A stretch of DNA of 7,136 nt from an uncultured Campylobacter sp. (GCF_938018145.1 NZ_CALIII010000344.1:1-7136), one strand, 5' to 3'. Shown: positions 1 to 5,808, counted from the stretch's first letter. Translations and numbers: made by a program. The notes: generated from the letters alone by a model not told the origin.

Positions 1-1056
1 GCTAAGCGCGGCGTTTGAGGCTAGCAGCGACGCCGCTTCGCCCGCTCTATCTCCGCTTAGCTGCCAGACGTTTAGATCGTAGCCGGCGATGATGTCTGAT
101 TGCGTGCCGCGGGCTAGGATCTTGCCGTAGGCGATGTAGATGAGCTCGTGGCAGCGCTCGGCCTCGTCCATGTAGTGCGTGGAGACTAGCACGGTGATGC
201 CGCCCTGGGCTAGCTCGTGGATGATATCCCAAAACTCGCGCCTAGCCTTTGGATCTACGCCTGCCGTGGGCTCGTCGAGCAAAAGCAGCTCCGGGCCGTG
301 CACGAGGCACATCGCAAGCGCTAGCCGCTGTTTCCAGCCGCCAGATAAACTGCCTGCTAGGTGGTTTTGACGCGGGGCTAGGTCTAGGCGGTCTAGGATT
401 TGATTTACGGCGGCTTTTTGTTTTTTGACCGCAAAAAGCCTAGCGATAAATTCCAAATTTTCCCTCACGCTAAGGTCGTCGTACCAGCCGAATTTTTGCG
501 TCATATAGCCCGTTTTTAGGCGTATGGCTTCGCTTTGGCTGCGGAAATCATACCCCAGACAGCTGCCGCTACCGCCGTCTGGTTTTAAAAGGCCGCAAAG
601 CATGCGTATCGTGGTCGTCTTGCCGCTACCGTTTGGTCCTAAAAATCCGCACACGCTGCCCTTTTTGACCCTGATGTCGACGCCGTCCGTGATGATCTTT
701 TTGCCGAATTTTTTGGTGAGGCCTCTAACGTCGATGGCGTAGTCGCCACTCTGCTGTTTCGGGCTCAAATTTGGAGTCAAATTTGAGCTTTGGCTTGCGG
801 TTAAATTTGCTGCGTTTGTCAAATTTGAGGGCAAATTTGCGTTGCCAATTTTTACGCGCGAATTTTCATGAAGGCTAAATTTGGCCTTGATCTCGTTTTC
901 TAAATTTGATCCGCTCAAATTTGATTTTCTTTCAGCCTGCGACGGAGATTTATTTGTGCCGTAAATTTTGCTACTGTGTGCGTTTAAATTTTGCCCCGGC
1001 GAAATTTCGTCCAAATTTAAACGCCGAATTTGAGCGGCGATATTTTGCGCGTTCAC
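1..1056 (-). CDS. ABC transporter ATP-binding protein (YbhF/CcmA type), 3' end cut by window
   Basis: Cytoplasmic ATPase that should power an export or drug-efflux ABC transporter; 352 codons are visible and the frame stays open to the left edge. The ATPase domain starts near residue 107. Visible motifs are Walker A GPNGSGKT (140-147), Q-loop Gln187, signature LSGGWKQR (237-244), Walker B LLLLDEP (257-263) and switch His294 in STHYMDEAE, a spacing typical of the DrrA/CcmA-like group. I chose GTG at 1056-1054 because it overlaps the TGA of the upstream adaptor gene by four bases (GTGA) and has GAGG eight bases upstream, so translation is probably coupled. No ATG occurs in frame before Met152, inside the domain. 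Residues 1-105 form an unusual hydrophilic extension with repeated Asn-Leu (SNL, ANL, PNL) that is not part of the ABC fold. A later TTG start is possible. Permease partners are expected beyond the left edge. Confidence 0.9.
   Translation of the reverse strand, partial: MNAQNIAAQIRRLNLDEISPGQNLNAHSSKIYGTNKSPSQAERKSNLSGSNLENEIKAKFSLHENSRVKIGNANLPSNLTNAANLTASQSSNLTPNLSPKQQSGDYAIDVRGLTKKFGKKIITDGVDIRVKKGSVCGFLGPNGSGKTTTIRMLCGLLKPDGGSGSCLGYDFRSQSEAIRLKTGYMTQKFGWYDDLSVRENLEFIARLFAVKKQKAAVNQILDRLDLAPRQNHLAGSLSGGWKQRLALAMCLVHGPELLLLDEPTAGVDPKARREFWDIIHELAQGGITVLVSTHYMDEAERCHELIYIAYGKILARGTQSDIIAGYDLNVWQLSGDRAGEAASLLASNAALS
763..1018. repeat. Cluster of twelve AAATTT words inside the ATPase 5' region
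   Basis: AAATTT begins at 767, 779, 803, 821, 833, 877, 902, 917, 963, 986, 1002 and 1013, usually extended to CAAATTTG or TCAAATTTGA. The densest part includes a perfect inverted repeat with 11-base arms: GCTCAAATTTG at 763-773 and CAAATTTGAGC at 778-788, with a 4-base spacer. Read on the minus strand, several of the words give Asn-Leu in the reading frame, which explains the NL-rich linker of the ATPase. The same word is scattered through the rest of the window at lower density. Confidence 0.85.
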
Positions 1057-1949
1057 GGCTCTAGCCTCGCTTTTATCGGTAGCGACGGGTGCAGGGCGGT
1101 TGCGTTGTTTTCGGGCACGGCCTCGACTAGATACACCAGCGTGCTTTGCGAGGTTTGGTTGTAGATGACGGGCGGAGCGTACTCGGGAGCGGACGCGATT
1201 TTTACTATGCGAGCGCTAAAGTCCGTGCACCCTTCGCAGCTAATGCGCGCTTTTTGCCCCTCGCGCAGGCTAGGCAGCGCGCCTGCGGGCACGAAAAATC
1301 TGATCTTTACCTCGCCTGGCGGTAGCAGAGATAGCACTGGCTGCGAGCTTTGGACGAACTCGCCAGTTTTATAAAATATATCTTCGACTAGTCCGGATTT
1401 TGGCGCTAGGACGGCGGTTTGCTCTAGCCTCCACTGCGCGGCGCGCTCGTTAGCTTTGGCTGCTTGTATTTTTGCTTTTAGGCTCGTTATTTGTTCGCTT
1501 CTAGCGGGCAAATTTGCGACTTTTAGCGCGGCGTTTAGCTCGCTAACTAGGGCGTTTGCGCGGTCAAATTCCGCCTTTGCGGCGTCAAATTCTTTTTGCG
1601 AAACGGCATGTTTGGCCAGCAGCGACTTCGCGCGCTCGTAGTTGGCCTCCGCGATCCAAAGCGCGGCCTTTGCTTGTTTTAGCTCGGCATCTATGCGCTC
1701 GATCTCCTCGGGGCGCTTGCCCGTGCTAAGGTCGGCTAGCTCGGCCTCTAGCGCGTCTACGTTAGCCTTTGCGGCGTCTAAATTTGCTAGCGCTTCGGCG
1801 CTCTCAAGCGCAAAAAGCGGCTCGCCTTTTTGGACGACGACGCCCTCTTTGACGCTCAAATTTACGATCCGTCCGCTAACGCTAGGCGCCACGTAAAGAT
1901 AATCTCCCTCGACGTAGCCGTTAAAAAATGCGCTTCCCTTTTCGTCCAA
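1053..1949 (-). CDS. HlyD-family periplasmic adaptor (YbhG/EmrA type), 5' end apparently damaged
   Basis: Membrane-fusion protein that normally links an inner-membrane exporter to an outer-membrane channel. The 298-residue open frame shows the first lipoyl half (about 17-50, with APSVSGRI and VKEGVVVQKGEPLFAL), a long alpha-helical hairpin rich in Ala, Glu and Lys (about 51-175, with the family motif TGKRPEEI near 77-83), the second lipoyl half (about 176-208, APKSGLVEDI) and a beta-barrel region with CEGC (238-241) and APEYAPPVIY. It is followed directly by its ATPase, overlapping by four bases. The only start codon in this frame is TTG at 1949, which has no ribosome binding site and leaves no membrane anchor or signal sequence. 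A consensus site and ATG lie upstream in another frame (1990), so the 5' end is probably frameshifted, perhaps with part of the anchor deleted. The family is clear; the start is not. Confidence 0.88.
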   Translation of the reverse strand: MDEKGSAFFNGYVEGDYLYVAPSVSGRIVNLSVKEGVVVQKGEPLFALESAEALANLDAAKANVDALEAELADLSTGKRPEEIERIDAELKQAKAALWIAEANYERAKSLLAKHAVSQKEFDAAKAEFDRANALVSELNAALKVANLPARSEQITSLKAKIQAAKANERAAQWRLEQTAVLAPKSGLVEDIFYKTGEFVQSSQPVLSLLPPGEVKIRFFVPAGALPSLREGQKARISCEGCTDFSARIVKIASAPEYAPPVIYNQTSQSTLVYLVEAVPENNATALHPSLPIKARLEP

Positions 1950-1990
1950 AAGGCAAAAAACGCGTAAAATTTGCTCAAATTTAAACCCAT
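1950..1990 (-). other. Out-of-frame start segment of the HlyD-family gene
   Basis: ATG at 1990-1988 follows AGGAGG by four bases and encodes MGLNLSKFYAFFAF, which resembles the beginning of a membrane anchor, before it runs out of register with the adaptor body. That frame stops at TAA 1864-1862 after 42 codons. Adding one base, for example in the T6 run that is read TTTTTTG on the minus strand (about 1955-1960), would join it to the body as ...KFYAFFCLLDEKGSAFF. Even then the hydrophobic stretch is only about nine residues, short for a transmembrane helix, so a small deletion may accompany the shift. Confidence 0.6.
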
Positions 1991-1994
1991 TTCG

Positions 1995-2000
1995 CCTCCT
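1995..2000 (-). promoter_or_regulatory. Ribosome binding site AGGAGG for the HlyD-family gene
   Basis: A full AGGAGG on the minus strand, four bases before ATG 1990. It is a strong translation start signal and points to that ATG rather than TTG 1949 as the native start. Confidence 0.75.
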
Positions 2001-2021
2001 TAAAGCCGCTATTTCATTAGC

Positions 2022-2027
2022 ATTATA
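2022..2027 (-). promoter_or_regulatory. Sigma-70 -10 box (TATAAT) for the HlyD-ABC operon
   Basis: A perfect TATAAT on the minus strand in the context GGAGTATAATGC. A transcript would start near 2015 and give a short leader of about 15 bases before AGGAGG. No convincing -35 is visible, as is usual for Campylobacter promoters. Transcription start is inferred, not shown. Confidence 0.6.
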
Positions 2028-2308
2028 CTCCGCTTTGGTTAAATTTGGCTACATTTTAAGACGTTGCGCGGTATTCGAAAAGGAAATATTTTCGGCGTGT
2101 AGGCTTCGGATAGTGCGGTAGAAGTGGCGGTTTTTTATCTCTTTTTAGGAAAGAGTAATTTAAATTTGGAGCAAATTAGTGCGGCGATTATAGTATTTTT
2201 TGCGCTTTAAATTTCTTAGATGTGTTATGTAAGTACTGCAAAAACGGTATTACTAATAAAAAAGGATAAAAAATATCCAATTTAAGCATTCTTTGAAGAT
2301 AGGGGTTA
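2028..2308. other. Divergent intergenic region without a recognisable gene
   Basis: AT-rich spacer between the leftward HlyD operon and the rightward yceI gene. I find no reading frame with a plausible start and ribosome binding site on either strand. It holds a TATAGT at about 2189-2194 that could be a weak plus-strand -10, and a small hairpin GGATA-AAAAA-TATCC at 2264-2278. No function can be given. Confidence 0.5.
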
Positions 2309-2314
2309 TATAAT
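2309..2314 (+). promoter_or_regulatory. Sigma-70 -10 box (TATAAT) for yceI
   Basis: TATAAT within GGGGTTATATAATTCC, 49 bases before the yceI ATG. Transcription would begin near 2321, giving a leader of about 42 bases. There is no good -35 at the expected distance. Confidence 0.6.
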
Positions 2315-2320
2315 TCCCGT

Positions 2321-2353
2321 TCTAATGATATTAGTTATTAATCTTAATCTTAA
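2321..2353 (+). promoter_or_regulatory. Possible operator and tandem repeat in the yceI leader
   Basis: CTAAT-GAT-ATTAG at 2322-2334 is a short inverted repeat at the inferred transcription start. The 19 bases from 2321 match the classical E. coli Fur box at 13 positions by my hand alignment. It is followed by a tandem TTAATC-TTAATC-TTAA at 2338-2353 that runs into the AAGGAG ribosome binding site (2352-2357). A metal or oxidative-stress regulator could bind here, but AT-rich leaders give such matches easily. Confidence 0.25.
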
Positions 2354-2362
2354 GGAGAGTGT

Positions 2363-2908
2363 ATGAAAAAAATTATTTCAGGTGCGCTTGTCACATCTAT
2401 TTTGGCTGCTTCGGCATTTGCTTTTAGTGTAGATGGCAACCCTAGCGTCAAATTCGTTGGTTATAAGTTAGCTAACAAAACAGCCGTCGAGGGTACGTTT
2501 AAAGATCTTGGCTTTAAAAGCGCGGAAAACGCAAATTTTGCCGATTTTCTAAAAACCTTTGAGTTTAACATCGATCCTAAAAATATCGATACAAAGTTGC
2601 CCGATCGCGACAAACGTATCGGTATGATCTTTGACAGCAACGCAATAATGGCTAAAATTGTATCCGTAAGCGGCGACGAAAAAGCGGGCGAAGCTGAAGT
2701 CGAAGTTAGCGTAAAAGGAAACTCAAAGTCTTACAAAACGCAGTATACGGTGGAAGATGGTAAACTAAAGGCTAAAATCGGCATTGATTTGTTGGCTGAT
2801 TTGAAACTCAATGAGACATTTGAAAAATACGCCGCTTCAGCCAAGCCTTTTCATGGTGGCAAAAGCTATCCGGATGTAGAAATCTCACTCGAAGCTAAAA
2901 TAAAATAA
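2363..2908 (+). CDS. yceI: YceI-like periplasmic protein
   Basis: Secreted protein of 181 residues. Residues 1-20 form a signal peptide (Lys-Lys, hydrophobic core, then ASAFA before the predicted cut), so the mature protein begins FSVDGNPSVKF. The rest fits the YceI lipocalin-like beta-barrel: a start of the type VDGNPSVKFVGYK, then GTFKDLGFKS (45-54), then IDTKLPDRDKRI (75-86), which corresponds to the family's IDT...RD signature. Known members bind isoprenoid chains such as polyprenyl or quinone tails in the periplasm; the ligand here is unknown. The start is supported by AAGGAG five bases upstream. The gene stands alone between its own promoter and a strong terminator. Its base composition looks more AT-rich than its neighbours, which could reflect high expression or a different origin. 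The family assignment is fairly certain; the physiological role is not. Confidence 0.9.
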   Translation: MKKIISGALVTSILAASAFAFSVDGNPSVKFVGYKLANKTAVEGTFKDLGFKSAENANFADFLKTFEFNIDPKNIDTKLPDRDKRIGMIFDSNAIMAKIVSVSGDEKAGEAEVEVSVKGNSKSYKTQYTVEDGKLKAKIGIDLLADLKLNETFEKYAASAKPFHGGKSYPDVEISLEAKIK

Positions 2909-2913
2909 TCCTT

Positions 2914-2958
2914 AAATTCGGCGCTTAAAGATCTGCTTGCGCCGAATTTTCTACTTTA
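2914..2958 (+). terminator. Rho-independent terminator of yceI
   Basis: Perfect 11-base arms AAATTCGGCGC (2914-2924) and GCGCCGAATTT (2939-2949) enclose a 14-base loop. A T-rich tail (TTTTCTACTTTATT) follows directly. The stem begins six bases after the yceI stop codon. Confidence 0.85.
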
Positions 2959-3003
2959 TTATTATTTTTTATTCCGTAATGCCGAAAAATCGATAACTTA
3001 AGA

Positions 3004-3009
3004 TATAAT
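3004..3009 (+). promoter_or_regulatory. -10 box (TATAAT) for the PH-like membrane protein and hydrolase unit
   Basis: TATAAT in AAGATATAATGAG, 30 bases before the ATG at 3039. The transcript would start near 3016. AAGG at 3028-3031 is the ribosome binding site, seven bases before the ATG. Confidence 0.6.
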
Positions 3010-3038
3010 GAGCCGTAAAATTTAATTAAGGCGAAAAA

Positions 3039-3524
3039 ATGACGACGAAAGAAAATAAAAAAGGGGCGGTAAGCGCGCTATTTTTGGCTATTGCGCTGTT
3101 TGCGGCGGGGTGCGCGGGGTATTTTTATTACGGCATAGGCGGGACCGGCATTTTTACGATGGTCGTTGCCGTGATCTGCGCCGTTTTTTGCGTGAAAAAG
3201 ATATTTCAGGTTAGCTTTCTAAGCATCGATGACGACGGATTTTTAGTGCAAAAGGGCGGCAAAAACACTAAATTTTACTTTAAAGATATCGAAGAGATCG
3301 GCGTTCGCATGGTAGACGCCAAACGCAAAATCGACGTTTTAAACGTGAGATTTAAAAGGGGCAGGCTAGACCGCGACGCGGCTGATGGCCTCATGCAGCC
3401 TATCGGCGACGACGATGCCGTGATATACGACAAATACGAGCTTTCAAAGCACGAAGTTTTTAAAATTTTAAAGCAGAAATTTGAGGCGCTAAACGCGCAA
3501 AAAAGCGAAAATAAGAAAAAGTAA
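3039..3524 (+). CDS. Two-helix inner-membrane protein with PH-like cytosolic domain
   Basis: A 161-residue protein that I can place only loosely. After a charged start (MTTKENKKG) come two hydrophobic helices at about 11-31 and 35-56 separated by a Gly-rich turn (YYGIGGTG), so both ends should face the cytoplasm. The soluble part (about 57-150) alternates short strands such as FLSIDDDGFLVQKGG and TKFYFKDIEEIGV and ends in a helix (ELSKHEVFKILKQKFEAL). This resembles the bacterial PH-like proteins of the STM3941 type, which sit on the membrane through two helices. A Lys-rich tail closes the protein. It is followed after 26 bases by a hydrolase on the same strand, so the two are probably co-transcribed. 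Function is unknown; the PH-like assignment rests on pattern only. Confidence 0.8.
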   Translation: MTTKENKKGAVSALFLAIALFAAGCAGYFYYGIGGTGIFTMVVAVICAVFCVKKIFQVSFLSIDDDGFLVQKGGKNTKFYFKDIEEIGVRMVDAKRKIDVLNVRFKRGRLDRDAADGLMQPIGDDDAVIYDKYELSKHEVFKILKQKFEALNAQKSENKKK

Positions 3525-3526
3525 AA

Positions 3527-3542
3527 TTTGCGCGAACGCAAA
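3527..3542 (+). repeat. Small hairpin between the two genes
   Basis: TTTGCG-CGAA-CGCAAA forms a 6-bp stem with a four-base loop. It lies just after the stop codon of the membrane protein and abuts the AAGGA ribosome binding site (3543-3547) of the hydrolase. There is no T tract, so it is more likely an mRNA-processing or translation-modulating structure than a terminator. It may also be a chance structure. Confidence 0.35.
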
Positions 3543-3550
3543 AAGGATCC

Positions 3551-4276
3551 ATGGTGAAAGAGGAATTTGAAATAGCCCGTAAAAGGGTCACAATCTACCG
3601 TATAGGAGCGCAAAATTTGATGCTAAAGGCGGATGATGGCGGTTTGCAAAACGCAGGCGCGCCGATAGTATTTTATAATGCGTTTGCCAACGAAGTGGAC
3701 GAGATCGCGCGAGCTTTAAGTGAGCTTGGCGGCGTAAATCTCATGCTTGCGGCAGTGAGCGGACTGGAGTGGAACTCCGAAATGACGCCCTGGCCGATGC
3801 CTGCTCTTTTTAAGAAGGAGCCGCCTTTTGAGGGCGGGGCGGATGAATACCTGCAAACTCTAACGCAGCAGATCGCGCCTGCCGTGTTGGCAAAAACGGG
3901 CGATGCGGCGTGGCTCGGGATCGCTGGATACTCGCTAGGCGGGCTTTTCGCGCTTTATTCGCTTTATAAAACGCCTATGTTTACGCGCGTCGCTAGCGTT
4001 TCGGGTTCGCTTTGGTATAAGGATTTTCGCGAGTTTGCGCTAGGCTCGCATCTTGCGGGCAAGCCGGAGCGTGCGTATCTCTCGATCGGCGACCGCGAGA
4101 GTATGAGCAAAAACGAATACCTAAAAACGGCTCTAGAGGCCACGCGCGAGATTGCCGCGCATTTTGAGAGTTTGGGCGTCGGAAGCAAATTTGAGCTAAA
4201 TCCCGGCAATCACTACACAGACGAGATAAGCCGCACAGTAAAGGCGCTAACGTGGTTAGTCGGCGGTAAAATTTAA
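3551..4276 (+). CDS. Alpha/beta hydrolase, putative esterase (Fes/IroE/BesA-like group)
   Basis: A 241-residue serine hydrolase without a signal peptide, so probably cytoplasmic. The nucleophile elbow GYSLGG puts the catalytic serine at 128. Asp181 in SIGDRE and His221 in NPGNHY are the natural candidates for the acid and the base. The block EWNSEMTPWPMP (73-84) and GGADEYLQTLTQQIAPAV (95-112) match the arrangement of the putative-esterase family that includes siderophore esterases IroE and BesA, where a TP motif and a GGA-x-x-FL motif precede the serine. The substrate could be an ester of a siderophore or another small ester; this is not decided by the sequence. ATG at 3551 and GTG at 3554 are both possible; AAGGA at 3543-3547 is three and six bases from them, so GTG has the better spacing. 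It probably shares a transcript with the preceding membrane protein. Confidence 0.85.
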   Translation: MVKEEFEIARKRVTIYRIGAQNLMLKADDGGLQNAGAPIVFYNAFANEVDEIARALSELGGVNLMLAAVSGLEWNSEMTPWPMPALFKKEPPFEGGADEYLQTLTQQIAPAVLAKTGDAAWLGIAGYSLGGLFALYSLYKTPMFTRVASVSGSLWYKDFREFALGSHLAGKPERAYLSIGDRESMSKNEYLKTALEATREIAAHFESLGVGSKFELNPGNHYTDEISRTVKALTWLVGGKI

Positions 4277-4312
4277 CTCTAAATATGCCGCAAAATCGCC
4301 GTCGAATTTGAA

Positions 4313-4353
4313 AAATTTAGCCGCAACAGAAGTTAAGATGGCGAGCTAAATTT
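4313..4353. repeat. Inverted repeat downstream of the hydrolase
   Basis: AAATTTAGC (4313-4321) and GCTAAATTT (4345-4353) pair perfectly. The stem can be lengthened inwards (CGC with GCG) if one A is bulged. No T tract follows on either strand, so a terminator role for the hydrolase transcript is only possible. Confidence 0.45.
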
Positions 4354-4396
4354 GCTAACGGACGGAGTTAAATTTAAATTAGAAATTTGAACACAC

Positions 4397-4402
4397 TATA
4401 AT
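4397..4402 (+). promoter_or_regulatory. TATAAT box upstream of the large palindrome
   Basis: TATAAT in ACACTATAATAAGG on the plus strand, with an inferred start near 4409. No annotated gene follows on this strand before the convergent dehydrogenase, so if active it would make an RNA of about 150-190 bases that includes the palindrome. There is no -35 support. Confidence 0.3.
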
Positions 4403-4477
4403 AAGGCAAAGTATCGCTAGATGGATTGTGGTCGCAACTGCTGACAAAAGCAACGAAAGTTATAAAAATTTAGGTGC

Positions 4478-4591
4478 AGGATTTTTTCGCTAGACGCGGC
4501 AAATTTTACCTTGCGAATGAGGCGGGCTGTATGTCCCGTCGCAGTGAAGCAAGGTAAAATTTAACAAAGTATAGCGGAAAAAGACAATCCT
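4478..4591. repeat. Large imperfect palindrome of about 114 bases (candidate structured RNA or miniature inverted-repeat element)
   Basis: From outside to inside: AGGAT (4478-4482) pairs with ATCCT (4587-4591). TTTTTTCGCTAGAC (4482-4495) pairs with GTATAGCGGAAAAA (4569-4582) at 12 of 14 positions plus one T-G wobble. AAATTTTACCTTGC (4501-4514) pairs perfectly with GCAAGGTAAAATTT (4549-4562). GGCGGG (4521-4526) pairs with CCCGTC (4535-4540) with one wobble, leaving an 8-base loop. The first two arms share base 4482, so the pairings there are alternatives. Both wobbles are G-U only if the plus strand is the RNA; on the minus strand they would be A-C mismatches. The outer arms are T-rich at the left and A-rich at the right, the wrong way round for a terminator in either direction. 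Confidence 0.7.
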
Positions 4592-4596
4592 AAAAA

Positions 4597-5808
4597 CTAA
4601 ACTTCATACCTCTCGCCCGGTTTCATTTCGATAATCTCCCACGGCAAGCCCTGTTTATTTAGCTCGTCCATGAAAGGCTTAGCGTCGAAATTTTCCATAT
4701 TAAAGACGCCTTTGCCGCTCCAAATGCCTTTTGCGACCATCATCGAGCCGATCATCGCAGGCACGCCCGTCGTGTAGCTCACGGCCTGCGCGCCCGTCTC
4801 GGCGTAGCAAGCCTCGTGATCGCAGACGTTGTAGATATAGACCTGGCGCTCTTTGCCGTCTTTTAAACCGCGTATCACGCAGCCGATATTGGTTTTACCC
4901 TTCGTGCGAGGGCCTAGCGACGCAGGATCAGGCAAAAGCGTCTTTAGAAATTGGATCGGCACGATCTTTACGCCGTTGTGCTCGACCTCGTCGATGCGTA
5001 GCATGCCGACGTTTTCTAGGCATTTCATGTGCGTGAGGTAGCTCTGCCCGAATGTCATGAAAAAGCGGATTCTCTTCAGCCCTTTGATGTTTTTCACAAG
5101 GCTTTCCAGCTCCTCGTGATAGAGCAGGTAGCTGTCTTTGACGCCGACTTTCGGGTAGTCCCATTTGAACATTATTTCCATCGGCTCGGTCTCTTTCCAC
5201 TCGCCGCGCTCCCAGTAGCGGCCTTTTGCGCTCACTTCGCGCAGGTTGATTTCTGGGTTGAAATTCGTCGCAAACGGATATCCGTGATCGCCTGCGTTGC
5301 AGTCTAGGATGTCGATCTCGTGGATCTCGTCAAAGAGATTTTGCTGTGCGTAGGCGCAAAATACGTTCGTCACGCCCGGATCAAAGCCGCTTCCCAGCAG
5401 CGCCATCGTGTTTGCGGCTTTAAACTCGCCGTCCTTTGCCCACTGCAGCTTGTATTCAAATTTGGCGGTGTCGGGGTGCTCGTAGTTTGCGGTGTCGATG
5501 TATGGGATGCCGGCGCGAGAGCACGCGTCCATCAGCGTTAGGTCCTGGTACGGCAGCGCCACATTTAAAAGCAAATCGGCGCCCGTTTTTTTGATTAAAT
5601 TTACGACCGCATCGGTGTCGTCCGCGTCGATCTGGGCGGTACCAATTTGCACGCCTAGGCGGTCTTTGATAAATTTAGCGATCGCGTCGCACTTGCTTTT
5701 GGTGCGGCTTGCAAGGGTGATTTTTGTAAAAACGTCCGCGTTCATCGCGCATTTTACGGTCGCGACTTGGCTCACGCCGCCCGCGCCTATGATTAAGATA
5801 TTTGACAT
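4597..5808 (-). CDS. casdh: Carboxynorspermidine/carboxyspermidine dehydrogenase (saccharopine dehydrogenase family)
   Basis: Cytoplasmic NADPH-dependent enzyme that condenses aspartate semialdehyde with putrescine or diaminopropane to carboxyspermidine or carboxynorspermidine, the first step of the alternative spermidine route used by Campylobacter. The 403-residue length is full for the family. The N-terminal Rossmann fold begins MSNILIIGAGGVS with the dinucleotide motif at Gly8, Gly10 and Gly11. Family-typical blocks follow: ANYEHPDTAKFEY (108-119), ALLGSGFDPGVTNVF (136-150), CNAGDHGYPFATNF (170-183) and the C-terminal DHEACYAETGAQAVSYTTGVPA (330-351). ATG 5808 has AAGGAG five bases upstream. 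It is often annotated as saccharopine dehydrogenase (lys9), but Campylobacter makes lysine by the diaminopimelate route, so the polyamine role is much more likely. The matching decarboxylase (nspC) is not in the window. Its 3' end lies six bases from the large palindrome. Confidence 0.93.
   Translation of the reverse strand: MSNILIIGAGGVSQVATVKCAMNADVFTKITLASRTKSKCDAIAKFIKDRLGVQIGTAQIDADDTDAVVNLIKKTGADLLLNVALPYQDLTLMDACSRAGIPYIDTANYEHPDTAKFEYKLQWAKDGEFKAANTMALLGSGFDPGVTNVFCAYAQQNLFDEIHEIDILDCNAGDHGYPFATNFNPEINLREVSAKGRYWERGEWKETEPMEIMFKWDYPKVGVKDSYLLYHEELESLVKNIKGLKRIRFFMTFGQSYLTHMKCLENVGMLRIDEVEHNGVKIVPIQFLKTLLPDPASLGPRTKGKTNIGCVIRGLKDGKERQVYIYNVCDHEACYAETGAQAVSYTTGVPAMIGSMMVAKGIWSGKGVFNMENFDAKPFMDELNKQGLPWEIIEMKPGERYEV

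Larger units (their letters stand above)
4277..4596. other. Long intergenic region between convergent genes
   Basis: About 320 bases with no convincing gene. It contains several AAATTTG words, a 9-base inverted repeat (4313-4353), a TATAAT box (4397-4402), an open stretch of 36 codons on the plus strand (4383-4493, with IVVATADKSNESYKNLG, ending in TAG, no ribosome binding site) and a large palindrome (4478-4591). TCGCTAGA occurs twice, at 4414-4421 and 4487-4494. The open stretch has protein-like composition and could be a gene remnant, but I recognise no family. Confidence 0.55.

Noticed and set aside
524..742. Plus-strand open frame of 72 codons
   Set aside because: It lies fully antisense to the ABC ATPase, whose Walker A and Q-loop are encoded there; no independent start signal or family.
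1165..1896. Three plus-strand open frames opposite the HlyD-family gene
   Set aside because: They are antisense shadows with Ala/Ser-rich compositions that mirror the Ala/Glu-rich adaptor helices.
1955..1960. Programmed -1 ribosomal frameshift at the T6 run of the HlyD-family gene
   Set aside because: The direction fits, but the base before the run is G, so it is not a proper X-XXY-YYZ heptamer, and I see no obvious downstream structure. Kept only as a remote alternative to an indel.
3275..3613. Minus-strand frame of 112 codons across the junction of the membrane protein and hydrolase genes
   Set aside because: Phe/Ser-rich translation typical of the antisense of Lys-rich coding DNA; it crosses two well supported genes.
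4421..4444. Possible selenocysteine codon in MDCGRNC-TGA
   Set aside because: No ribosome binding site, no recognisable selenoprotein continuing past the TGA (the frame stops again within eight codons), and no visible link to a selenoprotein family.
4501..4562. Ordinary rho-independent terminator
   Set aside because: The stem is long, but neither strand has a T tract after it; the outer arms place T before and A after the stem.
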